From Sympetrum striolatum (taxonomy: Eukaryota > Arthropoda > Insecta > Odonata > Libellulidae): DNA of 64,000 bases. Every line of letters begins with the position of its first letter. Position 1 is the first letter of the stretch. The stretch covers positions 38,820,943-38,884,942 of the forward strand of contig OX388347.1 in NCBI GenBank assembly GCA_947579665.1. The letters run 5' to 3'. A model generated the notes under the pieces. The model did no database searches, was not told the origin of the DNA, and saw nothing but the letters and a program-made list of their open reading frames with translations. Below are positions 35,471-48,115 of the stretch, piece by piece. Both the position numbers and the translations under genes were made by a program.

Positions 35471-35711
35471 ATGCTAATTAAAATCGTAATAATTACTTTC
35501 ATTGTTATCATCCGCTATACCGTTCAATCGGATTACCAATTCATCATGATTACTCAACCGTTGCCACCTGGTATTAATACCAACTTGCAGCGTTTAAATA
35601 AATAAATTATGTTCGATCTCGTTAAAGCTAATTAATATTCATATGATTACTTTTATAATTATCATCCACTCCATCGTTGAATTGGATTATCAATTCATCT
35701 ATTCGTGATTG
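35471..35711 (+). repeat. Diverged tandem duplication next to tRNA-Asp, offset about 154 bp
   Basis: Unit 1 (35471-35552) and unit 2 (35625-35711) share ATTACTTTYATTGTTATCATCC-like sequence, the CCRTYSTTSAATYGGATTA block and CCAATTCATC. TGTTCGATCTCGTT also appears twice (35610 and 35713). It lies between SINE copy 2 and the tRNA gene. Confidence 0.78.
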
Positions 35712-35768
35712 TGTTCGATCTCGTTGGAAAAAAAAACGTTGACGAAAAGCATCAGTCATTAGTTAAAC

Positions 35769-35773
35769 AAAAA
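35769..35773 (-). terminator. Pol III terminator of tRNA-Asp
   Basis: A run of five A on the plus strand, TTTTT on the transcribed sense, begins 5 nt beyond the tRNA 3' end. This is the standard RNA polymerase III stop signal and supports the tRNA as a live transcription unit. Confidence 0.85.
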
Positions 35774-35777
35774 GATT

Positions 35778-35849
35778 CTCCCCGGCGGGGAATCGAACCC
35801 CGGTCTCCCGCGTGACAGGCGGGGATACTGACCACTATACTACCGAGGA
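35778..35849 (-). tRNA. tRNA-Asp (anticodon GTC)
   Basis: A 72-nt cloverleaf reads on the minus strand from 35849 down to 35778. The acceptor stem pairs TCCTCGG with CCGGGGA and leaves G as discriminator base. The anticodon GTC is the complement of 35814-35816, in a 7-nt loop closed by a GC-rich stem (CCCGC/GCGGG). The D arm contains AGTATAGTGGTCAGTAT and the T arm contains GGTTCGATTCC, a perfect Pol III B box. The whole matches the conserved animal tRNA-Asp(GTC) closely, with no degenerate stem, so it is very likely a functional gene decoding GAC/GAU. No CCA is encoded, as expected in eukaryotes, and there is no intron. It lies apart from other tRNA genes, just beyond a local duplication (35471-35711). 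Confidence 0.97.
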
Positions 35850-38559
35850 AACATAACTAATAAACAGGAATTCTTATCTTTGTTTTTGTCTTCTGATCTA
35901 CATTGAGAACATGTTCTTTGAATTGGAATAATATAAGATCAATACGGTACACCCATTTCTTCTTAGCTTCTGATTTTGCTCAATAACTAGCGGAAATGTT
36001 TCCGGAAATATTTTTAATGGTCCTGTGTAACAAAATGACTTAAAGGACTCTAGAATCTGATTCGAAAATGAAACGGTGAGCCTGGCACCAAGTATGTATG
36101 ACTTGCAGGTTTCTTTGCGGAGGAGATATCATTTCCAGATTACCTCCCCGTGTTATTTTTATTGTGCCTTTGTATATTATTTTTCCAATTGGAGGAGTCT
36201 CTTCGCCACGGTCTGGAGGGCCTAACATCGCCCATTCTCATAAGAGAATCTTTTATTTTCTTTCTTTCGCTCTCCACTTTCAACAGTAATTTCTTCCTTA
36301 TTCCCTCCTATTTTCACCTTCCAAGGCTTTCTGCTCAGTCATTTCCACTTGATTACTTCCATTTACACTCTGCAGACTTCTAAAAAAGATAAGAAAGAAT
36401 AGATAATGCAATCAAATAGAATTTGTGGATAAATATCTAAAAATGAAATTCGATCATTTTGATATTTATTTCAAAATTAAATTTTAACAGATATAATCAA
36501 TTTGGCCTTAATTTGGTGGAACTTCATCTTAAACACAAAAGATATACATAATTAAAATAATTGTTTTATTTTTATTATATGTTTTTAAACTCTAACGCTT
36601 AAAATGTATACATGAATTAAAGATATCAAGAAAGTTTTACAGCAGAATGGAGTTCTCGTGATATTCGATTCATTTCCTTAAACCTTCACTTATTTTACTA
36701 TCACCTTAGAGGTTACTGTTTCTAATACTGGCATTCTTCAATTGTAATAGGGCAGAAAAAAATTATTATTATTTTCTGCAATTGCAATATTTTATAGTTA
36801 CCTAAGAGGAAAAATTTACTTCTACTACGACAAAGATTGGATAGAGAAATGTCAACCTACTTGAGGGAGTCTAAAATTTGCATGGAAGTAAGTAATGTAT
36901 TTGTCTTTCTAGGTGATGATTTTCAATAACTGAAACTGGAATTATAGTGGAAAAATATTTCGTGGAAATTCAAAAATCTTTTCATTTCGTTGGAAACCTC
37001 TTTACTATCACGTTAAACTACGTAGACTTTTATTTTCACTTTTCACTCACTCAAATTAACTGAAATTGAACGATAGCTTTCTCAATGATTGGCATTTAAT
37101 TGTCTATGGACTATTCTACCCATCACCGCAACCATACTAATCACTAGTGCTCTCTTAAACAATCCCCTGAAAAACCTCAGTCCCTTCCCTGCCTTCTTTC
37201 TGCATTCTTCAACACCATCTTCGACCATCTCTCCATTCCATTCTTCCTTTCTGACTTCTCCCAATTCTTCCTTTTCGAAGCACCGCCGCGCGTAATTTTC
37301 CCCCGTCATTCCTCCTGTAAATGGCGAGCTCCCCTAACACTTTAGGCCTTAGTGACTGCACTCACGTCTTTTCCTCGTGCGAATGTTTGTTGCGTCCCGC
37401 TGTGAACGCTGATGGCAGTCTGTCATTCGCTCTCCAATATAAGGCTTTCAGAGTAAATAATTACCCTAAAAATGGAAACGACTGCGAGAGCACGTATCGA
37501 TGCATTTGACCCAACCAGTCCACTGCCGCATTCGACGCAAGGCATCGAACCAGCCCCGAGGAATGCTCTGGGTAGTAATTTAGTTTTGCGAATCCATTAT
37601 GGAAATGTCTTCCGTTAACTGCGCGTAAATTACGCTTTCTCTCGTTGTATTGAATACGGAAGGTAATTTATTTCCATATTACCAACGTCGCATTAAAGGA
37701 ATATGTTTAATATTCCCTAAACCTTGATAAGCCGAAGATTTATATCAGACAGCAATTGCGGCAAAGTAATCATTGTCATGCGAAATTGAAGATTGATGAA
37801 GGGCCGAGTATCAAGCTGAAGATATGAATATGAATATGTGATCCCTGAAAGTTGGATTGGTAGTATCAAAGTGACTCCTTTTCTTGCTACGTGTCTTTCT
37901 TCCTCTAAAGGAACGCCTTCGCGGTCACTAACTAAAGGGAATGATAAACAAAAGGATAAAATGGTAATACTACTTTCAAATCGATAGCTCATTCATTCGA
38001 AATATTTTGTCACATATGTCTTATTTTGTATTTTAACCTTCGTCACACTTACCTGCGCTCCTCTGTGGTAACAGTATGTCTCTCTTACGGTATTCAAATT
38101 TATTCAGAATTAAATATATATATTTTGGTTTATTATTTACGAATTTATAACATTCGGTGCTTAGCAGTCATTTCACAGAGAGTCATGTCTATTTTCTTGT
38201 GAGACATTCTCTTATTTAAGTATATCCTTAAAAATTCTGGAGAAAAATTTTACATTAAGTCAAGGAAACTTTGTCTATTATGCTTTCTTTCAAGATATAA
38301 TAGAGAAGTCTTCTCAAACTTAATAGGAGCACACACAACTGCTATAAAGAAATCATTATTCTACTTTGTATTTCTATCTTGGTTTTCTCGTTATTTTTTC
38401 TTATTAAGAAGCTGTTTTTTCTGACTTTTTGAAAATCAATTTTTCAATCATTCTCTATTCCCCAATGTTTGTTCTCGTTTCAGCCGTAAAATTTTTTATG
38501 TTATATCATTATTAATCTTCATCAAAATCATTATTCTCTAAATATTGCGTTCGTATAGC
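35850..38559. other. AT-rich non-coding, GC block at 37090-37600
   Basis: ATTTGGTGGAACTTCATCTT (36510) resembles the end motif of the foldback family and may be a solo remnant. Opposed frames overlap at 37082-37309. Nothing else was found. Confidence 0.45.
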
Positions 38560-39042
38560 CTTTACGTTATAATAAAATTAGATATATTTCAATCGTTATC
38601 AAGCGATCTTAAATAAATACTTGGATTTTGATGTAATGTGGAAGCACTGAGACGTTTGAGATGAGAAATTACGTCTTATACCATTATACTAGTTCTTACA
38701 ACATTTAATTAAATGCGATAATAATTGCGCATGACGTTTTAGTGTAATCAATTTCCGAAGGTAAATGCTAACCATGTATAACTTAATAAAAATTGGGACG
38801 TCATTCTTTTAACGTAAGAATAAGATTTTGATGGATCTCAGTCGTAATAAAGCGTTCTTATAAAAATACTCGGATTTAAATTTTAAGGAAGTTTAAGAAG
38901 AGAAATTACGATTTATACTAGCTATTACAACATTTAATTAAATACGGATTAGTATTGCGTATGATGTTTTGGTGCAATCAATCACAAATTAAATACTAAC
39001 ATATATATCTTAATACAAATAGGGAGGTCATTTTATGTAACT
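38560..39042 (+). repeat. Two-copy tandem duplication, period about 249 bp
   Basis: Unit 1 (38560-38817) and unit 2 (38808-39042) share in order: AATAARATT, TCARTCGTWATMAAGCG, AATACTYGGATTT, GAGAAATTACG, TTACAACATTTAATTAAAT, TTGCGYATGAYGTTTT, GTCATT. Divergence is considerable, so the duplication is old, yet the order is intact over the whole length. Confidence 0.88.
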
Positions 39043-41865
39043 GGACGGTAATGATCCTCTCCCTTGAAAGTAACGTACCAGTGCTCTTCGTTACAGTATC
39101 TTTACACGCTATGGCGACGTCCCCAATCACTTATCCTCTCCTCGCATTAATATCCTTCGCAGAAATCTCCCACATCTCCTTTATAAATATTTAAATGAGT
39201 CGAATTAGGAGTTTATGTTTACGCAGCCGACTGCGTTCATTCGTTTCCTACGGATATCAGTAACACTTCTTCGACTGTTTCAAATTGCATCAGTCCTTCA
39301 AGCAGCGTTTCGCTTCTACGCGCTCCATCTAAAAATTTCAAAAAAGTGGCTTCGAGGCATGCTGCGGCGATTAGCATAATCCAGTCATTAGCTTGTCATG
39401 TGGCACTTGCTTAATTTCCTTCATAACAACTTCTCTGTTTCCTCCACTCTCCATTGTCAAAGTCAGCCTCGAGCGTTCTCGCGGAATTCTACTCCCCGGA
39501 GAACCCTTCAGAAGACCTTTGGGATGACGAAAAAGCCGTTAAAGGTCTCTCTGAGAGACAGGTTGGGAATCCTTCGGGTTTCTTTCGATCCGGAGAGCAG
39601 CCAGTTCTTTCCTGTAACTCTAGATTTACTCGAGGGTTGCGTTCCTCAAAATGACAAGTTAAATGAACATGCCGTGGAGCGCGCGTGCGTACTGAAGCGT
39701 TAAGTTGCAAGTTAACTATCTCACCTTTGAAGATAACGTGGCCGCGCGGGTCACGGATCCGGGAAAGCCAAGGTGAGGCTTATCTTAGATTAAGAGGAAT
39801 CAATTTAACCTTTGCATAAAATTAAAGGTTCAGGAAAGGAACTGGATGTTTCAGTTATATCTCAGAAGGTTGGAAAAATTAAAACCGCTAGTTACTGCCG
39901 GGTTTTGTGCAAACGAATCTACGGAAAACGATTTACCTAATATTTGTTATCTGCGCCTAAAAATTACTAATTTATAATATATTCATTCGTCGAAGTCTTG
40001 ACTCGGTAGAGTAAGTACTGGGAACTATCAGAAAAATAATGCTTACTAAATTATAACTATGAATTGGATCAAGTAATAAGGTACTAGCTATATTTATTTC
40101 TTAAAATGTTGCTGTTCACTAATATAATTTCCCTGGGGACATACTTTATATTTTGATAAAAATTTTCATTTTATAGAAAGTTTTTCCATTTCTTCTACAC
40201 GTATTTTTATGGACGTTTGTTAATATATAAATACTAGTCTTGCTTATCTTACTTCACCGTATTTCAAAATCCCTACATAATATAATTTCACCCCATTATG
40301 CGAATCCTCCAATATAGTAACATGTTAAAGTAAAATAATTTGAAAATAACACTATCAGCACTTCTTTTTGATAAACAAATGGAATACCACTAGGAAGTAA
40401 ATCAGAGGAGATTTTTACAATTAAGGTGGCAGAAAACTTAACTGTGGAAAAACTTGATTAGAGTATACATCCATATTTTTATTTGGCGTGATCATAATTA
40501 ATATCCTTACGAAACATCTTTGTTGCAAACTGCCTTTAATCGTTTAAAATGACATATAACATTTTCATCATACGGAGTGATTTTTATAACTGTTGGGACA
40601 TATTTCACATCGCATATGTCCCGGTCACGATTTATGATCGTGCAGGATCTTTTCTGCCCAGAGAATCACCTTCTACGGACGAAAATAATGTAAATGAATA
40701 AATATGTAACATGTCTGACTACATCCAGAATTTATCAACGCATATGATGAAATATATTTCCCATGCTATGCGGGGCTATTCAAATCGCGTTATTAGAAAG
40801 CAGCGCAAATCGAGCAAGACTTCGCATTCCCTCGGCATATTCCATTAAAGGCGTATCAAAATTCTAAAAATGTAACCCCACCCTATCTTTTACTTTCCCT
40901 TCATGTTCTTGAACCCTTTCGAGTAATGCACCGACAAAGCCATTTCCCGATTCACCTCTTGGAGTCTCTTCGCTGCCCAACTTAGAAGGTTATCTCTCAC
41001 GACACGCCGCTGAATCTCATGCTTTCAAAGGGCGCCATCTCATTCCTTTCGGCAGAATAATGAATCCGCGTCTCAATCTCCCATCGCCGACCACTCCCAC
41101 GCTTCCCATACATGTCCTCCCACATTGCCCATTCCCATATCGAGGTAACCTACTTCCTTATAAAATCTTCAAAAGCATGCGCCATTTCTTCGGCCAAGAT
41201 ATGCTATCTGAATCAGTGTTAACCCTTACACTGCAGAGTGCTCCGAATTATGTGATTGTAGTTGGTTTCTCCTTGTTAATTCGCTCAGTATTTCAAAGTG
41301 TTTCTAGTTTGAGAATTAATACTATTCTTTGAGAAGATAAATATGAGTTTAAAGGGAATCGGTAGTTTCCAGTTGTATTTAATAATTTTTCTGATTTGTG
41401 GATTAATTCTTTTCCTTGAGCAGTTCGATATAATTTTGGAGAGAATCGGTAATTATCACATGAACCACACCAATTCTAAAATTCTTCCCTCACAATTAAA
41501 TATTTTGATTTCCTCCAATGACTTGAAGTTTTAGAATAAGCTTTACTCTTCGATTACTTCAGAGTTCATTGAATGATTTCAGTGAATAGGAAAAATTCAT
41601 CAGAAAAAATGAATAATAAGAAACGTAAATGTATTGATGTGAACATTTCTATAAGGAAGCACATCATACGAGTAAGTTCCAATTCTTGCGTTAGGATATC
41701 CCCTTTCAAAATGCTTTATTTTTCTGCATTATGATTAAAGATGGTGGTAGATCTAATAGGCATTGAGGATCTTCTTCATAAAATAGTTCTAATTTTAGTA
41801 TGTTAATATTAGCTTTCCTCTTAAGGTGTATTTGGCTCTTCTGGACGTCTTTAAGAAATTAAAAC
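39043..41865. other. Non-coding, with blocks at 39060-39800 and 40840-41180
   Basis: At 39398-39710 three frames overlap on both strands with no motif. GGGACATATTTCACATCGCATATGTCCC (40593-40620 in order) is an imperfect hairpin followed by CACGATTTATGATCGTG, a second one. No mobile-element ends were found around them. Confidence 0.45.
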
Positions 41866-42108
41866 TCTAAAATTAAGAAATAAATAAATATAAATAATTT
41901 AAATTAATAAGTAAAAATTAAATAAGTTAGAGGTAAATAAATATAAATTAAATAAATAGAAATCAAATAATAAATAAATGAATAAAACTTTAATAATTTC
42001 AAATTAAATAAATATAAATTAAATAAATACATATAATATAAATTAAAATCAAATAAATACAAATTAAATAATAAATGAACAAATAAAAGGTAAATAAATA
42101 AATAAAAG
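41866..42108. repeat. Low-complexity AAAT/AAATATAAAT tract
   Basis: About 240 bp consist almost only of A and T in irregular AAATAAATATAAATT units with almost no C on the plus strand. An open frame across it encodes only Leu/Tyr/Ile/Phe-rich sequence and is a composition artefact. Confidence 0.92.
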
Positions 42109-44509
42109 CTAATGAATTTGCTTTTTGATCCTTGGCCTGTCCACAATCTTTTATGTTCGGCGTCTACTTTCGGGTACTATCGTCTCCAAATATTCCCTAT
42201 TTCCTTTTGCATTTATCTCCAATTTCCAGCCTTTTTCGCAATTACACAAACAGTCAGATGCGTAATCTTCGCTCCGATTCCATTTTCCCATCTTTCACTC
42301 CCATAGTTTTTCCTTCAAATCTCCCTATCTGACTCCACATCTCCCTTATATTTTACTCCACTCTTAACTCTCAGCCTCCATATTTCATGCCCTTTCCTAT
42401 TCTCCTATTTCATCCTAGAGATGCCGCAAACCCGCCTCTCCTACCCCATTCTCATTAAATATTCATCCCGCTCTTCACTGTTCACTCTAAGGATGCTTCC
42501 TTAAGATAAGCTCCTTCTTTCCTCTTCCAAGACGCCGCATCTAGGCACGCCCTCTCCTCGTGTCTTTTTTTATCTCTCTCTCTTCCGCGGATACGGAAAG
42601 AACATCTCTCTCGGTTAGTACCGTTTCCGGTTGATTTGTGTCCTCCGCGGCCGAGTCTTTTTTATCGCGGAAAGAGGAAACTCTCGTTCGTTCCGGCAGA
42701 TCTTAATTGAATTTTCGAGTTCTTTTTTTTGTTTGGGTGCCGAGACTCCACGCGTTTGCGATGTTTTCTCGCCGTGTTTTTTCACGGGGATTCCGTTGGG
42801 TGATTACTCGCTGTTATGAGCTTAAAATGGGCGGTTGATGGGTTCTTATCTACGTGATGACCCATCTGTCGTGTGTGGAGTCACGGAATTTCCCTGCTGA
42901 ATTTGGATTTTAAGAAGTATGTTGTATGTTTGTAAAGGCGTCATCTCGAAGTGGTTTTCTTCATCTCCTTTTCGTTTAATGGACAATGTTTTGGAAAGGA
43001 AATGTGGTTTATTAGGAGCGGAGTTGTTTGCCCTTGCTCTCAGCTAGAATGCTATGTTAGAATTGCTTAGAAAACGGGCCACGGACGTTATTCAAACATA
43101 TTATAATTATTATATTATTATTGAAAGGAAGGAAATAGGGCCCTTTGAAAGAAAATTCAATGTGTTCTGTGGGAGATAACCCTCTAAGTTGGCGTTCGCT
43201 TGATCTTCAGATTAGTTGATGAGCTGATTTGGATAGACATTATGATGCCTAGCCTCTATGAGGTAATTATTAATACTTGATTAATGATTAATCATAATTT
43301 TAATTAACAAGAGGCTGGTTTAGAACATTCAACTGGTCATCCACCAATCCTCGCAGAGTTTACTATTAAATTTTTTTCTCAGAAACTCGTATCCCTAGAT
43401 GAAAAAGTGTATCGTAGTTGTCATTCGTTCTTAAGCACGTGTTCTTGTTTTGACTAAAATATAATTTCATAAGTTCAATTGAAAGTAAAACGCGATCGAA
43501 ACCGTGCCAGAATTGATACTTTTACCAATTGAAAATGTGAAAAAGTGCAAAAAGTTTTTTATTTTTATTGTTTGAAGAGGATAAATATCATGCTAGTCAT
43601 ATCATTCAACATAAACCCATTTGCGCTCTGAATAGTTTGTTGCTAAGTTTACAAGCATAGCTTAAATTATATAATCAGGTATTCACTTACATGCGTATGC
43701 TTTTTGGCGAAGAAGATCTACGCAGAAATACTTACGCGAAAACACGAAATACTTGCGCGAGCCATTGGTTGCCTACCGGAAAGGGGCTTAATAGGCCCGC
43801 GTGTTTTATGGTTTTTCGAATGCTGCCCTCTGTGAGAAAAGGTTGCGTAAGCCTGATATGATGAGAAAAAGTCTACCTAAGTCCAGCAGAATGACGCTAT
43901 GATCAACATTTTTTATCGCGTTTCATAATTCGTTTAAAAGTTAAAGTTTATTCCATTATTCAGCATTATTCTTCTTCAGTTTTTTCTGTTTATCTCACTA
44001 TCGAGCAAGACCTAGGCTCTGTATTACAAAGTAAGGTTAGCATGGAGTCTGTCTTGTAATCTTGACTTAAAATCCAAGAAATCGTATTATAATCGATAGT
44101 TAAACCTTCACTGTTAATTAAAATTATAATTAATCATTACCTGATTGAGCCATAATGTCCAGTAAAATCAGATTATCAACTAATTTGAAGTTCAATCGTA
44201 CTGTAATATAACAGATTGGAAATAATTAAAATTAAATATCGTTTTAGTACTTGCAACTCACTCAACTTAGCACCTATATTGAACATTTTTTTAAATACCA
44301 GTGAAGCTTTGACTATCAATTAAAATACCATTTGTATACATTATAATTCCTGGCTGAGAGACAATTAATTAAAAATTCATTTTATCCTTAATTTTTCCCA
44401 TCTTAAATGCAGATAAAGAATATTCCACCGATCAAGATATTGTGGCCGAAACAAAAAAATACTCTGTTAAATATACATTTTCGGGATTTAATTTCCTCGA
44501 GAATTTCAA
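42109..44509. other. Non-coding, pyrimidine-rich then AT-rich
   Basis: 42,120-42,600 is strongly pyrimidine-rich on the plus strand, giving Phe/Pro/Ser frames. 42,580-42,800 is CpG-richer. ACGCAGAAATACTTACGCGAAAACACGAAATACTTGCGCGA (43720-43759 in order) holds a short direct repeat. No gene was recognised. Confidence 0.45.
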
Positions 44510-44770
44510 TTAGCTCTCGAGACGTTTTGTTTTATCTCGGGATGGGAGAATTTTTTGACGCGGGAGTAAATAACTGCGCGTTTCCTCATAATTAATGGTG
44601 CGGAGGAAGGAGCCGAGGACTTCTGTTTCGCAGCGCCTTTCCCAGCACTCATTGTCGCAATACGTGAGCCGAAACAGAGCTCTCGCGGCCTTGTCGTTCT
44701 TTTGTGCCCCTCACGATTTCCTATTTGCGAGCTGCCATTGCTTTTAACCGGCCGCTGATGTGAATTTCAT
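44510..44770. other. Compact CpG-containing island
   Basis: About 260 bp with CpGs (GCTCTCGCGGCCTTGTCG at 44681), a CATAATTAATGG homeodomain-like site (44586-44597) and TTAACCGGCCGC (44746), between AT-rich flanks. No frame of note. Candidate enhancer. Confidence 0.4.
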
Positions 44771-45699
44771 TACTGCCAAAATGGGATTACCCTTTGCAAC
44801 AGGAGATAGTATCGCACCTAGGCTAGAAAATTATCAATGCCTTATGAGGCATGTAGTAAACCATACCGCTATAGCTGTACGATATTTTATATCCTTATCA
44901 TTTTTTATGAAAAACCCACATCAAACACTTTCGTGCAAATACCTTAGTCTTTGCCATTCGAAAGCTTAATGAAAGATTTAGGAGTATTTCTCGAATGGCT
45001 AGGTGCAGTACTTCATTTCATAATACGTACTTAGATTTTCTTGCAGTTAGAAATTGGCGTGGCTTTGGAAATGACGAATTGACGTAATATGGGCTTGTGC
45101 AGAGGAAAGTAATTTACAGATTCATATCCACAAATAATAAATTGCGTTTGATTCTACCAGGAAGATTTAATAGTCAAGATAACCATATTTATATGTATTA
45201 ATTTTCCTTCAACTGATCGTATTAAATTTCTTATTTATTTTCAATAATCTTGCAAGATTCAGCTCACCATATATACTAAACATCACTTAGTTTCGACTGA
45301 ACATATGTAATTATCAGGTTTTTCTTGTGTGGTATATGTTGTGTGTGTTCAGATACAGTGTGAGGAAACCATTTGAAATATTTTCAATAACTTTATGCTT
45401 ATCCGGTGTCACCAAGTCACCGCATACGAAATCTTCGTTTCCATAATTCAGAAATATCTGAAACGAATTAGGTTAATTTCGCTAATGCATATTAATTTGC
45501 TTAGCACATTTGATTCATACTTGTGATCTTATAAAAGCCTCATCATTCTCCGTGAAGAAGTGAATAAAAACAATCTCACCTTCCACTGTAGCTTCATGCT
45601 ACCTCTCCAATGCTTTCTATAACTAGCGGCGGTGGATTTCAAGATGCAACCGACCTTAGTGCTGATTAATTTACAAATGTACACATTTATTCCCGTATT

Positions 45700-46720
45700 G
45701 CTAGCAACAGCATCGGAAAACCAGACTCGCTGTCAGGGATATTGTGCCAATGCCAACTGTCGAACATCCCAAAGATGTGCGATTTAATGAGATGCATTTC
45801 AAACACGATGCAGAGAAGACGCGGAGGCAAACCCCAGCGCCAAATGATAAACACACACGGAAGCGAAGAGTGGGTAAAACTCCTCCCTCCAAAAAGAGGT
45901 CAGAGCAGGCCATTCCACGGACCCATCCGATCCAACGCCCTCGATTAAAAGGAGACCGGCGGACGGCTTAATAACAAAGCTCCGAACTGGAGGGGGCGTG
46001 CCCCCACACCTCCTCAGCATCCCTCAAGAGGGCCTATAATCCACCTCCCGAGGGACGTTTGGGAAATCACCGACCACCGGCGGACGCCTTTCAAAACCTC
46101 TTTCATTAGGACCGGCCCTCCTTTATCACATCCTCGAAAATCCCTCGTAAATCTCCCTCTAACATGGATTGATACCCGCGCGATGATACGAGATCTGTTT
46201 TTCGACATTTTCTTAGAAATCTGTGTCTCCCCACGTGGATTCCTTTAACTCTTTAATTCCTTCAACACGACTTCCCTCTTTCGGAAACCGTGGGAATTGA
46301 TCACGGATGTAAAGTGGAAAAAGGAGTATATCTGCCAGGCTGGGAGTACCATTTGTCAAGCGTCATTCCTTCCCGACGTCCACCCATTGCTTTCCGACGT
46401 CTCTACCCGTTCCCCATCCGCACGAAGGAGATTATTTAACTTTAATTACTCTTCCAGTCGCCGCTCTCTCACCTAAGCGGCTAGATAAAGTTATCCGGTG
46501 AAACAAACTGGGTGCCGCTACCCCACGGAGGTTGAAATATCAATCTTGTTTTTCCATGGGTCGCGGGAGAGATCTCCAGGGGTCGGGGGGAATCGAAACC
46601 GCGAGATGAAAAAGTGAGGAGAAAAGAAAAAGTTAGAAAGTTCGTCTCTATCCGGAAAGGTGGCATTTTTGGATGAAGATGCAGATATTTTAATCTAGGA
46701 TGGCGAGGTGATTGAGGAAG
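45700..46720. other. Long GC-rich island
   Basis: One kilobase of raised GC with CpGs. Up to four short frames overlap on both strands (45701-46020), none with a recognised domain. It is the longest island of this kind in the second half of the window. Confidence 0.4.
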
Positions 46721-47965
46721 CCCGGAAATTCTCTCCGATGCTTCCTGTTAACGAGCGTGTTTGCGTTTGAAGTACAACTTGGAATGAACGATGTTTATGA
46801 ATTTCGATTAATATTCCGTTTTCCTAAAACACATGGCAATATGTAGACAATAATAAATCTGAAGCTTTCACATCTATTCTTAATGTTTGGGCACTGCCCT
46901 AGTCTCTCATTTATTCGGGGTAATCATGTGGTCATCACATCTCTTTTAAGCTACAGTTCTTTCTTTATATACTCAACTAATTTATAGTAGGTTTTTTATA
47001 GTTTTCAAATTATTGAATTGAATTAAAGCAGTCATATAGTTCACTATGCTTTTGGGTAATAATTTTTTAGGATTGTTGCGGCCCTAATGAATAAACTCTC
47101 CCTTGGACCTTCGCGATTTTTAAGAAGCCACCAAAGATAGGTTTGATATTTATGAGCTGTTTACTTAAGTTTTCGTTTATTACTTACATTCTACTATCTT
47201 CTTCTTTATTTGAACTATTCCACCATTGGTCTTCCACGATATTTTCTTCCAAGTATTCATTATCTTTAAATGCGTCTATCCTTTTTAAGACTGTTGTCTG
47301 ATTTTATTTCATTTTGGAATGGTTTAAGTAAACTCCTGATTTTACCAGCTTCTTTTTAAACCATATATATTTTAGACCTTTCCTTCCATTCCATAATTTT
47401 TTAATGTATTTCAAGGATAAACTTTTTTATTTTCTCTGCTGCTTCTATTTTACGAATTACAATCACCGAGGAAACATCTGCAATTATAAATATACAATGA
47501 TTAATATAAATATAAATATTTACAAATACATCATCAATTTTTGACCCTTATATGATCGGCATAAAATTTTATCCAACCTAGTTCCTCCTTATTGAATGCC
47601 AGGAAGAGTATTATTCATTATATTATATTCTATGCCCACTCACGTGGACATTTATCATTTGTTATGTTTTGTCTAAGTGGGAAAAGAAATTCTCTCTCAT
47701 TTTGTCTAGTACGCCTCCTTTCCTTTCCAAGTCTTTCTGTGGTAAAGTTAAAGTTCAAACTGGCCTGCTAAATGAATAAATGTTGAGAGTAGTTCTATAT
47801 GAGCCTCTTTACAACATTAAAATGACTTTGTATTCATATTCATACATTATATTCATTAAAAATTCACGTAAACAGGTCTATTAGGTTGATTATGCACTAA
47901 TTTATGAACAAGTATCTTGTAGCGTATATCCTCTGCTACCTATATATACTGCGTAATTATAATTC
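46721..47965. other. AT-rich non-coding stretch
   Basis: No frames, hairpins or repeats of note were seen. Confidence 0.5.
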
Positions 47966-48096
47966 AAAACAATGTATTGTAACAAAAGCACTTGTACACT
48001 AATATTCAGAAACTTGTACAATTCTACACTAGTTCAAATACAATGAAAGTTTTTGGATATTGTTTTACAAGTGTTTTTGTTACAATAGATTGTTTT
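47966..48096. mobile_element. Foldback element F, 31-bp outer arms
   Basis: Outer arms 47966-47996 and 48065-48096 pair with few mismatches (AAAACAATGTATTGTAACAA against its complement). A second, weaker pairing continues inward (AATATTCAGAAACTT against AAGTTTTTGGATATT). The right end is followed by ATGGTGGAATTCCACCAAG, a palindrome that includes the CTTGGTGGAATT motif found next to other foldbacks. Confidence 0.75.
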
Positions 48097-48115
48097 ATGG
48101 TGGAATTCCACCAAG

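Noticed and set aside
39803..39835. TTAACCTTTGC as a piggyBac end
   Set aside because: No matching inverted end within a plausible distance; the local AAAGGTT match is short and probably chance.
40593..40660. Second piggyBac-like MITE based on GGGACATAT...ATATGTCCC
   Set aside because: The hairpin resembles the inner palindrome of the MITE at 33042, but no TTAA-flanked inverted ends were found around it.
41904..42146. Leu/Tyr/Phe-rich membrane-like frame
   Set aside because: It is the translation of the AAAT low-complexity tract and only mimics a membrane protein.
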